Of a stretch of 64,000 nt of DNA, positions 43,373 through 51,767 are shown in pieces. This DNA comes from Kribbella steppae. Its GTDB lineage: Bacteria > Actinomycetota > Actinomycetes > Propionibacteriales > Kribbellaceae. The stretch is taken from contig NZ_SLWN01000012.1 of the NCBI RefSeq assembly GCF_004342025.1, forward strand, positions 231,781-295,780, read 5' to 3'. Every line of letters starts with the position of its first letter. The stretch's first letter is position 1. The notes under the pieces were generated by a model that saw only the letters and a program-made list of their open reading frames with translations, made no database searches and had not been told where the DNA came from. The position numbers were made by a program, and so were the translations under genes.

Positions 43373-44199
43373 AGCGTGGTCGCGCGGTGACGGTGATGAC
43401 GCATGTCGCCTTACTCGTCAGCGGTCTGGCCTGGTTGTATCCGCTGTTCTGGGCTCTGGGCAGTTCGCTGAAGAGTGACGACGAGTTCTTCGGTCGTGGG
43501 CTGAGCCCGTTGCCGTCGCAGTTCTTGTGGTCGAACTACCTGGATGCGTGGCGCGAGGCGTCGTTCGGCCGGTACTTCATGAACACTTTTCTGATCACCC
43601 TCGGGACGGTACTGGTCACTTTGGTAGTCACTTCCACCGCAGGGTACGTACTTGCCCGAACACGGTTTCCGGGCCGGGGGTTCTGTCTGGGGCTGGTGTC
43701 GGCGACGTTGTTCCTGCCGCACGGCTACACGATCATTCCGGTCTTCGACCTGATGCAGCGGCTGCACCTGCTCAACAGCCTGTGGGCCGTGATCGTCGTG
43801 CAGGCGTCCGGCGGCGTGGTGTTCGGCACGTTCCTGTTCATGGGCTACTTCATGGCGATCGACCGCGAACTCGAGGACGCGGCCCAGGTCGACGGCGCGA
43901 ACTTCCACCAGACGTTCGCGCGGATCATGCTGCCGCTGTCCGGGCCGATGCTGGCCACGGTCGGGTTGTTCACCGCGATCACCGCGTGGAACAGCTTCTT
44001 CATCCCGCTGGTCTTCACGCTGGGCCGGCCGGAGCTGCGCACACTCGCGATCGGCATGTACGCGTTCATCGGGGAGAACTCGACCGAGTGGACGCTCCTG
44101 TGTGCCGGGACCGTGATCACGCTCGCCCCGATCACCCTGCTGTTCCTGCTGTTGCAACGGTTCTTCGTCAACGGCCTGGCCGTTGCGGTCAAGCAATAG
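43369..44199 (+). CDS. Carbohydrate ABC transporter permease (MalG-type)
   Basis: 276 residues, six helices, intact. It begins GRAVTVMTHVALLVSGLAWLY and carries the EAA loop LEDAAQVDGANFHQTFARIMLPL for contact with the ATPase. It pairs with the truncated permease upstream. No solute-binding protein gene is present in this locus, and the partner is damaged, so the transporter is likely non-functional as a whole. Confidence 0.9.
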   Translation: MKRGRAVTVMTHVALLVSGLAWLYPLFWALGSSLKSDDEFFGRGLSPLPSQFLWSNYLDAWREASFGRYFMNTFLITLGTVLVTLVVTSTAGYVLARTRFPGRGFCLGLVSATLFLPHGYTIIPVFDLMQRLHLLNSLWAVIVVQASGGVVFGTFLFMGYFMAIDRELEDAAQVDGANFHQTFARIMLPLSGPMLATVGLFTAITAWNSFFIPLVFTLGRPELRTLAIGMYAFIGENSTEWTLLCAGTVITLAPITLLFLLLQRFFVNGLAVAVKQ

Positions 44200-44209
44200 G
44201 GGGTCATCG

Positions 44210-45224
44210 ATGTCCTTACCCATTCGGACCGCGATCGTCGGCACCGGCAACCGGGCCCAGCTGTTCACCGAAGGGCTCGCCAAGCGGGACGGGTACGACG
44301 TGGTGGCGTTGTGCGACCCGAATTCGGTGCGGATGGCGTTCCACAACCGGATGCTGCTCGCGGCTGGTCGCCGTACCGCTCATCAATGGCCGCCGGCGCG
44401 CTTCGACGAGATGTTGCGGGTCGAGCGGATCGAGTTGCTGGTGGTGACGAGCGTCGACGCGACCCACGACCGCTACATCGAGTCCGCGCTGCGGGCCGGT
44501 GTCCGGGTGATCAGCGAGAAGCCGATGACGACCGATGCGGAGAAGGCGCAAAGCATTCTCGATACCTTGCGGGAGACGGGTGGCTCGTTGTCCGTCGCGT
44601 ACAACTACCGGTTCAACCCGGTGCATCGGCGGGTGCGGTCTTTGCTGGCCGAGGGTGCGATCGGTGACGTGCACTCGGTGCACTTCGAATGGCTGCTCGA
44701 CGTGTCGCATGGTGCCGACTACTTCCGGCGGTGGCATCGCGACAAGGCGAACTCCGGCGGCTTGATGGTGCACAAAGCCAGTCACCACTTCGACCTGGTG
44801 AACTGGTGGCTCGGCGCCGAGCCTCAGCTTGTCTACGGGCAAGGACAGTCGGCGTTCTACGGTCCTGGTCGGCGGCATGGGTACGCCCGCCCGCGAGTAC
44901 TCGCGGGCGCATTCCTCGGCCGCGGCGCTCGACGATCCGTTCGCGCTGCACCTGGCGGACAACGCGACGTTGCGGGAGTTGTACCTGGACGCTGAGGCCG
45001 AAGACGGGTACTACCGGGATCGCAACGTCTTCGCGCCAGGGGTGACGATCGAGGACGACATGGCGTTGCTGGTGTCCTACGACACCGGTGCGACCGACTC
45101 CTCCGATGGCGTAGACATCGCCGACGCCCGGCAGGCAGCTCTGGCCTTGGTCACCGGCCTGGCTGCAAACCGGTCGTTCGAAACAGGTCAGCCGGTCCGG
45201 ACTGCCGACGTACTGAAGCTCTAA
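44210..45224 (+). pseudogene. Gfo/Idh/MocA oxidoreductase, frameshifted and internally deleted
   Basis: ATG 44210 (after AGGGGG) opens a dehydrogenase: AIVGTGNRAQLFTEGLA, then EKPMTTDAEKAQS and AYNYRFNPVHRRVR, up to YGQGQSAFYGPGRRHGYAR. A tandem CCCG duplication at 44886-44893 then shifts the frame. Removing four bases continues as REYSRAHSSAAALDDPFAL, GYYRDRNVFAPGVTIEDDMA and LLVSYDTGAT. Near 45095 the text jumps to SSDGVDIADARQAALAL, losing roughly 100 residues that the family normally has (the catalytic beta-sheet part). The C-terminus LVTGLAANRSFETGQPV is normal. Two lesions make this a clear pseudogene. Confidence 0.85.
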
Positions 45225-46513
45225 CTCAGCGCTGCGCGCAAGGCCGCGTGGGCACCTCGAACGATCGCTTCGCGGTTTGACTCGTACGTCGGGTCGGTGA
45301 TGGCGGTCTTGTTGGCGGGGTCGAAGGACAGGACCGGGACGTGCAGATGGCCGGCAGGCGTCGACGGGTCGAGGAGGTCACGCTGCAGGGTGTTGCGGTA
45401 GGCAACCTCGTTGGAGAGGTAACCGCCACCGGCGCCCTCGGACGCGATCGAACCTGGCGTGGGTCCAAGCGGCTGGCGGACCGGTTGAGTCTGCCCGGCC
45501 GGGATCTCGAGGACCGAGGTGTTGACGCGCATCCGGAACGGCGTGACGTCGGCCTGGGACATCCGCGCCAGCGGAAGGCTCGAGGTCAGCCACTCGGGAC
45601 CGGCCGGCATGCTGGGAGAGACCACAGGTGCGCTGATGGTGCCGCCGCCCCAGAGGTTGTTGTTGTCACCGATCGAGCTGACCGAACGGCGCCGGCCGTT
45701 GAACACCTCGAGGTCGAAGATCCCCACCCGTCCTTGGCTCGCGGTCATGACCAGATCGGCCCGTTGTGGTCCGGGGCGGTAGTGCGGGGCGAGTGCGTTC
45801 TCGACCATGTTCGCGTCGAAGTCGGTGTACCTGACCGGGAAGACGACGGTCTGGATCTCATACGTCTTGCCGTTCACCACCCAGCGCTGACCGTCGAGCG
45901 TCAAGGCGTTGGCGCCGGACGGATTGCCGATCCGGATGTCCGCGTCGAGGGTGAACGGGTCGAATCCGGTCACCAGGATCTTCCGTACGCCGGGCGCGAG
46001 GCGCGTGCTGGTGATGCCACGCGACGCGTATTCGAGTGACCGGATCAGTCCGGCGCGTTCCGCCGTACCGAGGTCGAAGTCCGGCTGCCACTGTCGGAGG
46101 GCGAGGGCCATCGAGATGCGTGCCCAGTAGAGGCCGCGGTCGTCGGTCGCAGGTAGTGCGCCGGGTCCTGTCTGCGGGCGTTGGGCGCGGTGGGTCGCCG
46201 TACGCCAGAGGGCTTCACCCTGGACGCGGACTAGGACCGCGGCGGCTCGTGAGTTCGGCGCCGAGCAGAGCAGGCGGGTGAAGAGTGCGACGTGTCGGTC
46301 GAAGCCGGAGCGGCGGAGGATCTCCGCCGGAACCGAGGGGCCGCCGGCGACACCATTGTCGAGACGTTGCTCCTCGACGGTGCCGTTGACGCCGGTTTCG
46401 AGGCAGCCGGTGATCGGGGCCGCCTGGACTGTGGGAGCGCCAGACAGAGCGGTGGTCAGGGCGATCGCACCGACGAGCAGTGAGCGTGAGAACGAACTGG
46501 GGCGGAGTCTCAT
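45221..46513 (-). CDS. Secreted pyroglutamyl-peptidase-like (C15 family) protein lacking the catalytic Cys
   Basis: 430 residues. A signal peptide (LLVGAIALTTALSGAPTVQA) is followed by an about 150-residue helical N-terminal domain and a C15-like domain: KILVTGFDPFTL, GNPSGANALTLDG, PVRYTDFDANMVE and the Glu region GRVGIFDLEVFN. The motif that normally ends AGxYxCN reads GAGGGYLSNEVAY, with Ser where the nucleophilic Cys should be; the late His is kept in GHLHVPVL. It may be a serine variant or a non-catalytic secreted relative. Its stop overlaps the converging pseudogene by four bases. Confidence 0.8.
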   Translation of the reverse strand: MRLRPSSFSRSLLVGAIALTTALSGAPTVQAAPITGCLETGVNGTVEEQRLDNGVAGGPSVPAEILRRSGFDRHVALFTRLLCSAPNSRAAAVLVRVQGEALWRTATHRAQRPQTGPGALPATDDRGLYWARISMALALRQWQPDFDLGTAERAGLIRSLEYASRGITSTRLAPGVRKILVTGFDPFTLDADIRIGNPSGANALTLDGQRWVVNGKTYEIQTVVFPVRYTDFDANMVENALAPHYRPGPQRADLVMTASQGRVGIFDLEVFNGRRRSVSSIGDNNNLWGGGTISAPVVSPSMPAGPEWLTSSLPLARMSQADVTPFRMRVNTSVLEIPAGQTQPVRQPLGPTPGSIASEGAGGGYLSNEVAYRNTLQRDLLDPSTPAGHLHVPVLSFDPANKTAITDPTYESNREAIVRGAHAALRAALS

Positions 46514-46644
46514 AAGGGCTGTCTATCAGATCCGTCCACATCCGCCGAGACATCCGAACAGACCCCGGGTATTGCAGACAGTATCCAAGGGGTTACCTTC
46601 AGAAGGCGGGTGTTCGCCCACGCCGCCTTGTCCAAGGAGCACAG

Positions 46645-47430
46645 TTGAGCATCACATCTCGTCGCCGGTCGGTTGCCGCGGCGCCCGTCACCTCGCGGCG
46701 CCGGTTCCTGACCACCGCCCTGCACACTACTCTCGTCGCCGGCGCCGGCGGCGCCGCCCTGACTGCCTGCGCGGAGTCCGGTACGACGTCCGCCCCGGCC
46801 GCCCAGACGATCGGGACGAACCCACCGAGTCCGCCGCCTGTTGTGGACGGCAACCAAGCGCTGCAGCGGCTGCTGGAGGGCAATGCGCGCTTCGTCGCCG
46901 ACCGCGATGAGAACCTCGACGAGGGAGTGGCCCGGCGGGTTGCCGTGAGCCAGGGCCAGCATCCGTTCGCCACCGTGATCGGCTGCGTGGACTCCCGGGT
47001 GCCGATCGAGTTGATCTTCGACCAGGGACTCGGCGACCTGGTCGTCGTACGCAGTGCCGGCGAGGCGCTTGACCACTCAGTGATCGGCAGCCTCGAGTTC
47101 GGTGTCGCGGAGTTGGACACGCCGCTGCTGATGGTCCTTGGCCACCAGCGCTGCGGCGCCCTGACCGCCACCATCAAGGCACTCGACTCCGGTCAGCGCA
47201 CCGCCGAAGCAGGCGAGATGGGCTACCTGGTCGACTCGCTCGCTCCGGCTGTCCGCCAGGTCGCGGGGAAGCCGGGAGACCGCCTGACCAACGCCGTCCA
47301 CGCCAACGTCGACCTGACGTTGGCCAAGCTCCGCCAGTCGGCGGTCATCGGTCCGCTGGAGAAGGCGGGCAAGCTCAAACTCGTCGGCGCGTACTACGAA
47401 CTCGACACCGGCAAGGTCATCGTCAGCTAG
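46645..47430 (+). CDS. Tat-exported lipoprotein beta-carbonic anhydrase
   Basis: 261 residues. Tat-type motif SRRRFLTTA at 17-25, hydrophobic stretch, then a lipobox LTAC with C42, predicting a membrane-anchored exterior protein. The beta-class domain has zinc ligands C114 (GCVDSRVP, with D116 and R118), H167 and C170 (GHQRCGAL). It interconverts CO2 and bicarbonate outside the membrane. TTG 46645 is chosen because AAGGAG lies six bases upstream and the Tat motif follows. The 3' end overlaps the converging TetR gene by four bases. Confidence 0.9.
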   Translation: MSITSRRRSVAAAPVTSRRRFLTTALHTTLVAGAGGAALTACAESGTTSAPAAQTIGTNPPSPPPVVDGNQALQRLLEGNARFVADRDENLDEGVARRVAVSQGQHPFATVIGCVDSRVPIELIFDQGLGDLVVVRSAGEALDHSVIGSLEFGVAELDTPLLMVLGHQRCGALTATIKALDSGQRTAEAGEMGYLVDSLAPAVRQVAGKPGDRLTNAVHANVDLTLAKLRQSAVIGPLEKAGKLKLVGAYYELDTGKVIVS

Positions 47431-48062
47431 GTGGCCGCGCAGAGCTGGGTGCGGAGGGTCTGGCCGGCCCACTCCACCCAGCGGTCATGGGACCAGCCGC
47501 GATCGCGGACAAAGAGCAGGTAGAGCTCGGGGCTGAGGATCCCGTAGAGCAGGTCGGCCGCTTCGTCGGCGGTCAGGTCTTTGCGTGCACCCGGTTTGGT
47601 GACGAAGGCGTTTGCGGCCGCGCGCTGGACGACGTACCGCAGGTCCTCGTCCTGCGGCCAGAGCGCGGCGACCTCCGGGTCGTTGGCGACGGCTGCCTCC
47701 AGGACGCGCATGATCGGTGAAACCCGGGCCAGGACCGCGCTCGACCCGGGGACGTAGGCGGTCAGCATCTCCTCGGCCGTGGCGGCGGCTACCGCACCGG
47801 TGAACCAGGGGCGGTCGAGGGTGGCGACCGGCTCGGTGTCGCCGGCGATGGTGGTGTCGACGAGTTCCTTGAGCAGGGCGCGTTTGTTGCCGAAGACGAA
47901 GTAGATCGTCTGCACCGCGACACCGGCCCGGTCAGCGATGTCCTGCAGGTTGGTGGCGCCGTACCCGTCCTCGATGAACAGGTCCGTCGCCGCCTGGGTG
48001 ATCCGTCGCCGGGTCTCCTGCGCCTTCTCCGTGCGCTTGCTAAGTCGCTTGACAGCGGTCAT
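47427..48062 (-). CDS. TetR family transcriptional regulator
   Basis: 211 residues. HTH region TRRRITQAATDLFIEDGY, then LQDIADRAGVAVQTIYFVFGNKRAL at about 17-62; the C-terminal domain LTADEAADLLYGILSPELYLLFV is typical of the TetR_C group. It is divergent from a small monooxygenase gene with a palindrome close to its own start, suggesting autorepression and control of that gene. Ligand unknown. Confidence 0.9.
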   Translation of the reverse strand: MTAVKRLSKRTEKAQETRRRITQAATDLFIEDGYGATNLQDIADRAGVAVQTIYFVFGNKRALLKELVDTTIAGDTEPVATLDRPWFTGAVAAATAEEMLTAYVPGSSAVLARVSPIMRVLEAAVANDPEVAALWPQDEDLRYVVQRAAANAFVTKPGARKDLTADEAADLLYGILSPELYLLFVRDRGWSHDRWVEWAGQTLRTQLCAAT

Positions 48063-48064
48063 GA

Positions 48065-48107
48065 CTAGAGTCTATCTCTAGATTCGTTCGCTATAAGTCA
48101 ACTCTAG
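48065..48107. promoter_or_regulatory. Candidate TetR operator with CTAGAG/CTCTAG dyad
   Basis: CTAGAG (48065-48070), five bases, CTCTAG (48076-48081), a perfect dyad starting three bases from the TetR start codon. A further CTCTAG half-site is at 48102-48107, 16 bases from the monooxygenase ATG. Confidence 0.5.
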
Positions 48108-48122
48108 TGAGAGGATCTAGTC

Positions 48123-48422
48123 ATGACACTCATCGCAGTAACCCGTTTCGAGGCCGTCGACACCGTGACGGCCGACGAGGTGCGGAACCGGCACACCGCT
48201 CTGGTCGGCGCCGTCCGGGCGGCGCGACCCGGCCTGACCGAGGCGCGTCTCGGTCAGCTCGAGGACGGCAAGTGGGTCGGCGTGTGGCGCTGGGACTCCG
48301 CGGACAGCCTGAAGGCGGTCCGCGAGCTGGTGCCGACGATGCCGGAGGTCAAGCAGGCCTTCGAGGTCGTCCGGGAAGGCTCCGCCGTCGTCGACGAGAT
48401 CTCGGTCGTCGACGAGCTCTGA
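48123..48422 (+). CDS. Antibiotic biosynthesis monooxygenase (ABM) fold protein
   Basis: 99 residues of the dimeric ferredoxin-like ABM fold: TLIAVTRFEAVDTVTADEV, WVGVWRWDSADSLKAV and EVVREGSAVVDE. Members act as quinol monooxygenases or bind small aromatic compounds without cofactor. It is divergent from, and probably repressed by, the TetR protein. ATG 48123, with GAGAGGA upstream. The substrate is not known. Confidence 0.75.
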   Translation: MTLIAVTRFEAVDTVTADEVRNRHTALVGAVRAARPGLTEARLGQLEDGKWVGVWRWDSADSLKAVRELVPTMPEVKQAFEVVREGSAVVDEISVVDEL

Positions 48423-48426
48423 CGGG

Positions 48427-50286
48427 TCAGCGCGTCCAGGGCAGTTCGGTGACGCGGAGATTCGTACAGCCGTAGGGGATGAAGGTCAGGTCCTCGGTCG
48501 CGGCGGTCGTGGTGACCGGGCTGGGCGGGGGTGCGGCGGCTGCGCCGTGCTCGAGGGTCCAGTCCGGCACCAGGCGGCCTTTGACGTGGAGCTGGAGAGG
48601 TGCCTTCGTGAAGGGGTGCTCGGCGACGGCTTCGCGCACGAGCTTGATGCCATCCGGATCGATCGCGTAGTTCCAGGGCGCGGTCGGGTGGATCTCGAAG
48701 GTGGCGTGGGGCTCCTCGCCGCCGATCTTGTTCCACTGCTCCGGGACGGCGAGCGAGAACACGAGCGGCCCGCGTTCGAGCGTGATGGCGTCCGCCGGGC
48801 GGGGGACCGCCTTGACCGTGGCCGGCAGGTGCAGTCGTACGACGTGCGGCCCTCCGGACCAGTCACGTCGTACCTGGTGAAGGGTGCCGGGGGCAACGGC
48901 CTCGCCGTCGACGGTGGCTCCGGTGGACCACGCTGGGATGCGGAGGTTCAGGGGTACGACGCCCGAGCCGCTGACCGTGATCGTGACGTCGTCCTCGAAG
49001 GGGTATGCCGTGGACACGTCGACCGACAGGCCGTCGTACTCGAAGGAGCATTGCGCGTAGGAGATGGCCGTCAGTGCACCATCGCCTGTGTGCATCCAGA
49101 GGCGCGTGGTGAAGCGTGGCCAGCCCTGGTGGCGGTTGGCGGTGCAGCAGCCGAAGTGGGGTTCGAGACCGAAGACGTTCGCGTCGGGGCCGTTGTTGGT
49201 GTAGACGCGGTCCTCGGTGACGTGGCAGATCACCTGGTTGGCCTGCTGAACGTATTGGTGGGTCCACTCGTCAGGCGCCGTACTCGCGGGCAAAGCGTTG
49301 AAGGCGAGGCGCTCAACCAGGTCGGCCAGTGGTTCGACGGCGCCCCAGGACTCCAGGGCGACCTCGAGCGACGCGAGGTACTCGACGACGGTGCAGGTCT
49401 CGGTGCCCTGGCTCGGGTGGCGGCCGGCGAGGTGTTCGTCGCAGCTGAACAGGCCGCTCGGCTGGCCGTGATACTCATCCAACGCCGCGATCATCTGGAG
49501 TAGACGGGCCTGCTGATCGGTCGGGTCGTGACGCCACCAGACTGGCATCGCCTTGAGGCCCATCGCGACGTTGACGCCGTGGGACGACAGGTAGACATCG
49601 TTCATCCAGTAGCCGCCGTGCTGGTCCTTCATCGCCAGCAACGTTGCCTCGTCCACCTTTTCGCGGAACGGCAGGTCATCGGCGTACCCGGACCAGTCGA
49701 AGCCCTGCTCTTTGCTTTTCGCCGCCAGCGCGAGCAGCCACTCCTCGCCGGTGAGGTCGTGCAACTGGTTGATCACCCAGACGATGTCGGTCCAGCGCGA
49801 CCGCGCCCACTCCTGCAGCGGCCATTCGTCGAGCAGTACGTCGAGCAGCCGGAGGAACCGCAGTGCGGCCGGGACCACGCGCTCGTCGCCGGTCGCGTCG
49901 AGATGCTGCAGCAGCGCCTTCAGCACGATGATCCGCGGCCAGACGTCATGATCCGCGTACGTCGCGGCACCCGAACGCGGGCCGAACCAGCCGTCCTCGT
50001 GCTGGTGCTCGAGGATGTGATCCACCCACCGACGCACCTTCGCCTTCAACCGCTCGTCGTCCAGCAGATAGGCGATCCCGGTGATGCCGTCGAGCCAGTA
50101 CGGTCCTCGCTCCCAGCCCTCGGCATCACCGCCGATCCACCCGCTCCGCGCGATGTCGGGCCAGAACTCGTCCAGGTGCCCGGCCATCCCGTCGGCCTGC
50201 AGGCGCAGGCGCTCCAGCAGCCATCCCTCCGGCCGGAGAGTTGCCAGCGGCAACGGGCGGAGGGCCGGCGGGGTGAGTCCCGGCAT
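48427..50286 (-). CDS. GH127-type beta-L-arabinofuranosidase-like glycoside hydrolase
   Basis: 619 residues, no signal peptide. The (alpha/alpha)6 barrel has GPYWLDGITGIAYLL, EHQHEDGWFGP and VNVAMGLKAMPVWW; a beta-sandwich follows. Residues E296 and C298 (GTETCTVVEY) and C380-C381 (HFGCCTANRHQG) match the Glu/Cys zinc-cysteine active site known from HypBA1 (GH127). Such enzymes use cysteine as nucleophile. The start overlaps the carbonic anhydrase stop (ATGA), which makes it the last gene of a coupled chain. Confidence 0.88.
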   Translation of the reverse strand: MPGLTPPALRPLPLATLRPEGWLLERLRLQADGMAGHLDEFWPDIARSGWIGGDAEGWERGPYWLDGITGIAYLLDDERLKAKVRRWVDHILEHQHEDGWFGPRSGAATYADHDVWPRIIVLKALLQHLDATGDERVVPAALRFLRLLDVLLDEWPLQEWARSRWTDIVWVINQLHDLTGEEWLLALAAKSKEQGFDWSGYADDLPFREKVDEATLLAMKDQHGGYWMNDVYLSSHGVNVAMGLKAMPVWWRHDPTDQQARLLQMIAALDEYHGQPSGLFSCDEHLAGRHPSQGTETCTVVEYLASLEVALESWGAVEPLADLVERLAFNALPASTAPDEWTHQYVQQANQVICHVTEDRVYTNNGPDANVFGLEPHFGCCTANRHQGWPRFTTRLWMHTGDGALTAISYAQCSFEYDGLSVDVSTAYPFEDDVTITVSGSGVVPLNLRIPAWSTGATVDGEAVAPGTLHQVRRDWSGGPHVVRLHLPATVKAVPRPADAITLERGPLVFSLAVPEQWNKIGGEEPHATFEIHPTAPWNYAIDPDGIKLVREAVAEHPFTKAPLQLHVKGRLVPDWTLEHGAAAAPPPSPVTTTAATEDLTFIPYGCTNLRVTELPWTR

Positions 50287-50783
50287 CAGTCGATCTGGGT
50301 GAGGCGGCCGGTATCCACGTCGTACATGAACCCGCCGACCAGGATGTCGTCACCGATCAGGGGGTGTTCGCGGACGGCGGCGACGTCGCGGCGCAGGCCC
50401 TCGAGCTGGTCAGGGATGACGTGGATCGGGAGGTAGCCGGCCGGCTTGCCTGCCGCGGCCTCGACCTTGGCCCGCAGCTCGTCCTCCGACATCGCGGCCA
50501 TCGCGCAGCGGGTGTGCGGGATGATCATGATCCGGCGGACACCGAGCAACTGGACGCCGAGCACGAGGCCGGTCATGGTCACCTCGGTGACCCGGCCGCC
50601 CGCACTGCGCAGGACCTTCGCGTCACCAGGCTTGAGGCCGAGCATCTCCAGCGGCGGGATGCGTGAGTCCATACAGGTGACGACGCCGACCCCGGCATGC
50701 GCGATGCCGTCGAACCCGCTGTAGGCGAAGTCCTTGGCGTAGTCGGCGTTGGCGGCCAGCAGGTCCTCGAATCCGCTGGTCAT
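50286..50783 (-). CDS. Beta-carbonic anhydrase, cytoplasmic
   Basis: 165 residues. Zinc ligands C37 (CMDSRIPP with D39 and R41), H90 and C93 (PHTRCAMAA). The segment VLRSAGGRVTEVTMTGLVLGV is typical of the clade. It hydrates CO2 in the cytoplasm. It overlaps the sucrase/ferredoxin-like gene upstream and the GH127 gene downstream by four-base ATGA junctions. A second, exported beta-enzyme lies 3 kb away. Confidence 0.92.
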   Translation of the reverse strand: MTSGFEDLLAANADYAKDFAYSGFDGIAHAGVGVVTCMDSRIPPLEMLGLKPGDAKVLRSAGGRVTEVTMTGLVLGVQLLGVRRIMIIPHTRCAMAAMSEDELRAKVEAAAGKPAGYLPIHVIPDQLEGLRRDVAAVREHPLIGDDILVGGFMYDVDTGRLTQID

Positions 50784-51721
50784 CGGGCGTCACCTGGAAC
50801 TGGGGTTCCGGCATGCAGAATCGACATGGCGAACGGCTCCTTTCCGCAGGACTCCGGACGTGGTGGATCAGCGGGTGCACTGGTGACCGGCACGGTCCAC
50901 GACCGGCCGTCGCGATGGACGACGACGACTGAGCCCAGGTCTTCGCCCACGACACTGAGGGCATCCAGCGCCAGCTCACCGATGAGCCGGCGTACGGCGA
51001 TTTCCGCGGTCTGACCGCGTTTGGTCCAGGTCGACCGGCCGCGCAGCCCGGTCAGGACGGTCTCACCACGACCGCCGGCCTCGAGCACCGCGACCGCAGT
51101 CTCGGCCGTCAGGTGACCGTGCATCGTGCCAGCGGGCAGCAGCGTCGCGGTCGGCGCGAACCGGTGTCCGCCGAGGTGGTTCGCCTCCCAGACCCGGCCG
51201 GGTGCGACGGCCGCCAGCGCCGTGACCAGCGGCCGGCCGAGAAGCGCGCAGCACTCGTCCCGCTTGCCGTTCGTACACACCAGCATCACGGGTTCGTCGA
51301 CCACGGTCAGCGTCGGCAGCGACTCGATCACGGCATCCCGATCGCCCCGGCCGACAGCTTTGAGGTCGAGCTTGTCCAGTTCCAGCGGGTCGGCGACACG
51401 GCCGCCGAGCAGCCAGGTTCGTCCGGGTGTGGTCGAGGCGATGTACACCTGATGTGACCGGTCGGTGGCGTCCGGGTGCCGGCCGGGCGAGCGGATCAGC
51501 CCGAACCGGACGTCCGCTTTCTTGCACGCCTCGTCGATCGCGCCACCGAACTCCGGGTCGAGATGGCTCTGCGTCGGCGCCTTGGCACCCCATGGGCCGG
51601 GTTGCTCGACGAGGAGCCAGCCACTGGCCACGACCGCCGTACCGGGGAGCGGCTCACGCAGCTCTCGGCAGAAGGTCGAGCACAGGCCTGGCCGGCCGGT
51701 CGCGTCGAGTCGTGCGGTCAC
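50780..51721 (-). CDS. Sucrase/ferredoxin-like family protein
   Basis: About 313 residues with the thioredoxin-like [2Fe-2S] ferredoxin pattern CTNGKRDECCALLGRP and the conserved HLGGHRFAPT, preceded by GLCSTFCRE near the N-terminus. The family (Suc_Fer-like) includes actinobacterial proteins of unknown electron-transfer role. GTG 51721 is chosen as the start because the protein then opens TARLDATGRPG; 22 further codons upstream are open. It lies in a chain between the MFS exporter and carbonic anhydrase. Confidence 0.82.
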   Translation of the reverse strand: MTARLDATGRPGLCSTFCRELREPLPGTAVVASGWLLVEQPGPWGAKAPTQSHLDPEFGGAIDEACKKADVRFGLIRSPGRHPDATDRSHQVYIASTTPGRTWLLGGRVADPLELDKLDLKAVGRGDRDAVIESLPTLTVVDEPVMLVCTNGKRDECCALLGRPLVTALAAVAPGRVWEANHLGGHRFAPTATLLPAGTMHGHLTAETAVAVLEAGGRGETVLTGLRGRSTWTKRGQTAEIAVRRLIGELALDALSVVGEDLGSVVVVHRDGRSWTVPVTSAPADPPRPESCGKEPFAMSILHAGTPVPGDAR

Positions 51722-51767
51722 GGGTTCACGGTACGACAGCTGGGACGGGTGTCTCGCACGATGACCA

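Noticed and set aside
43411..44346. 311-codon minus-strand frame over the intact ABC permease
   Set aside because: Antisense of a typical permease with EAA motif; composition is Gln/Arg-rich with no helices.
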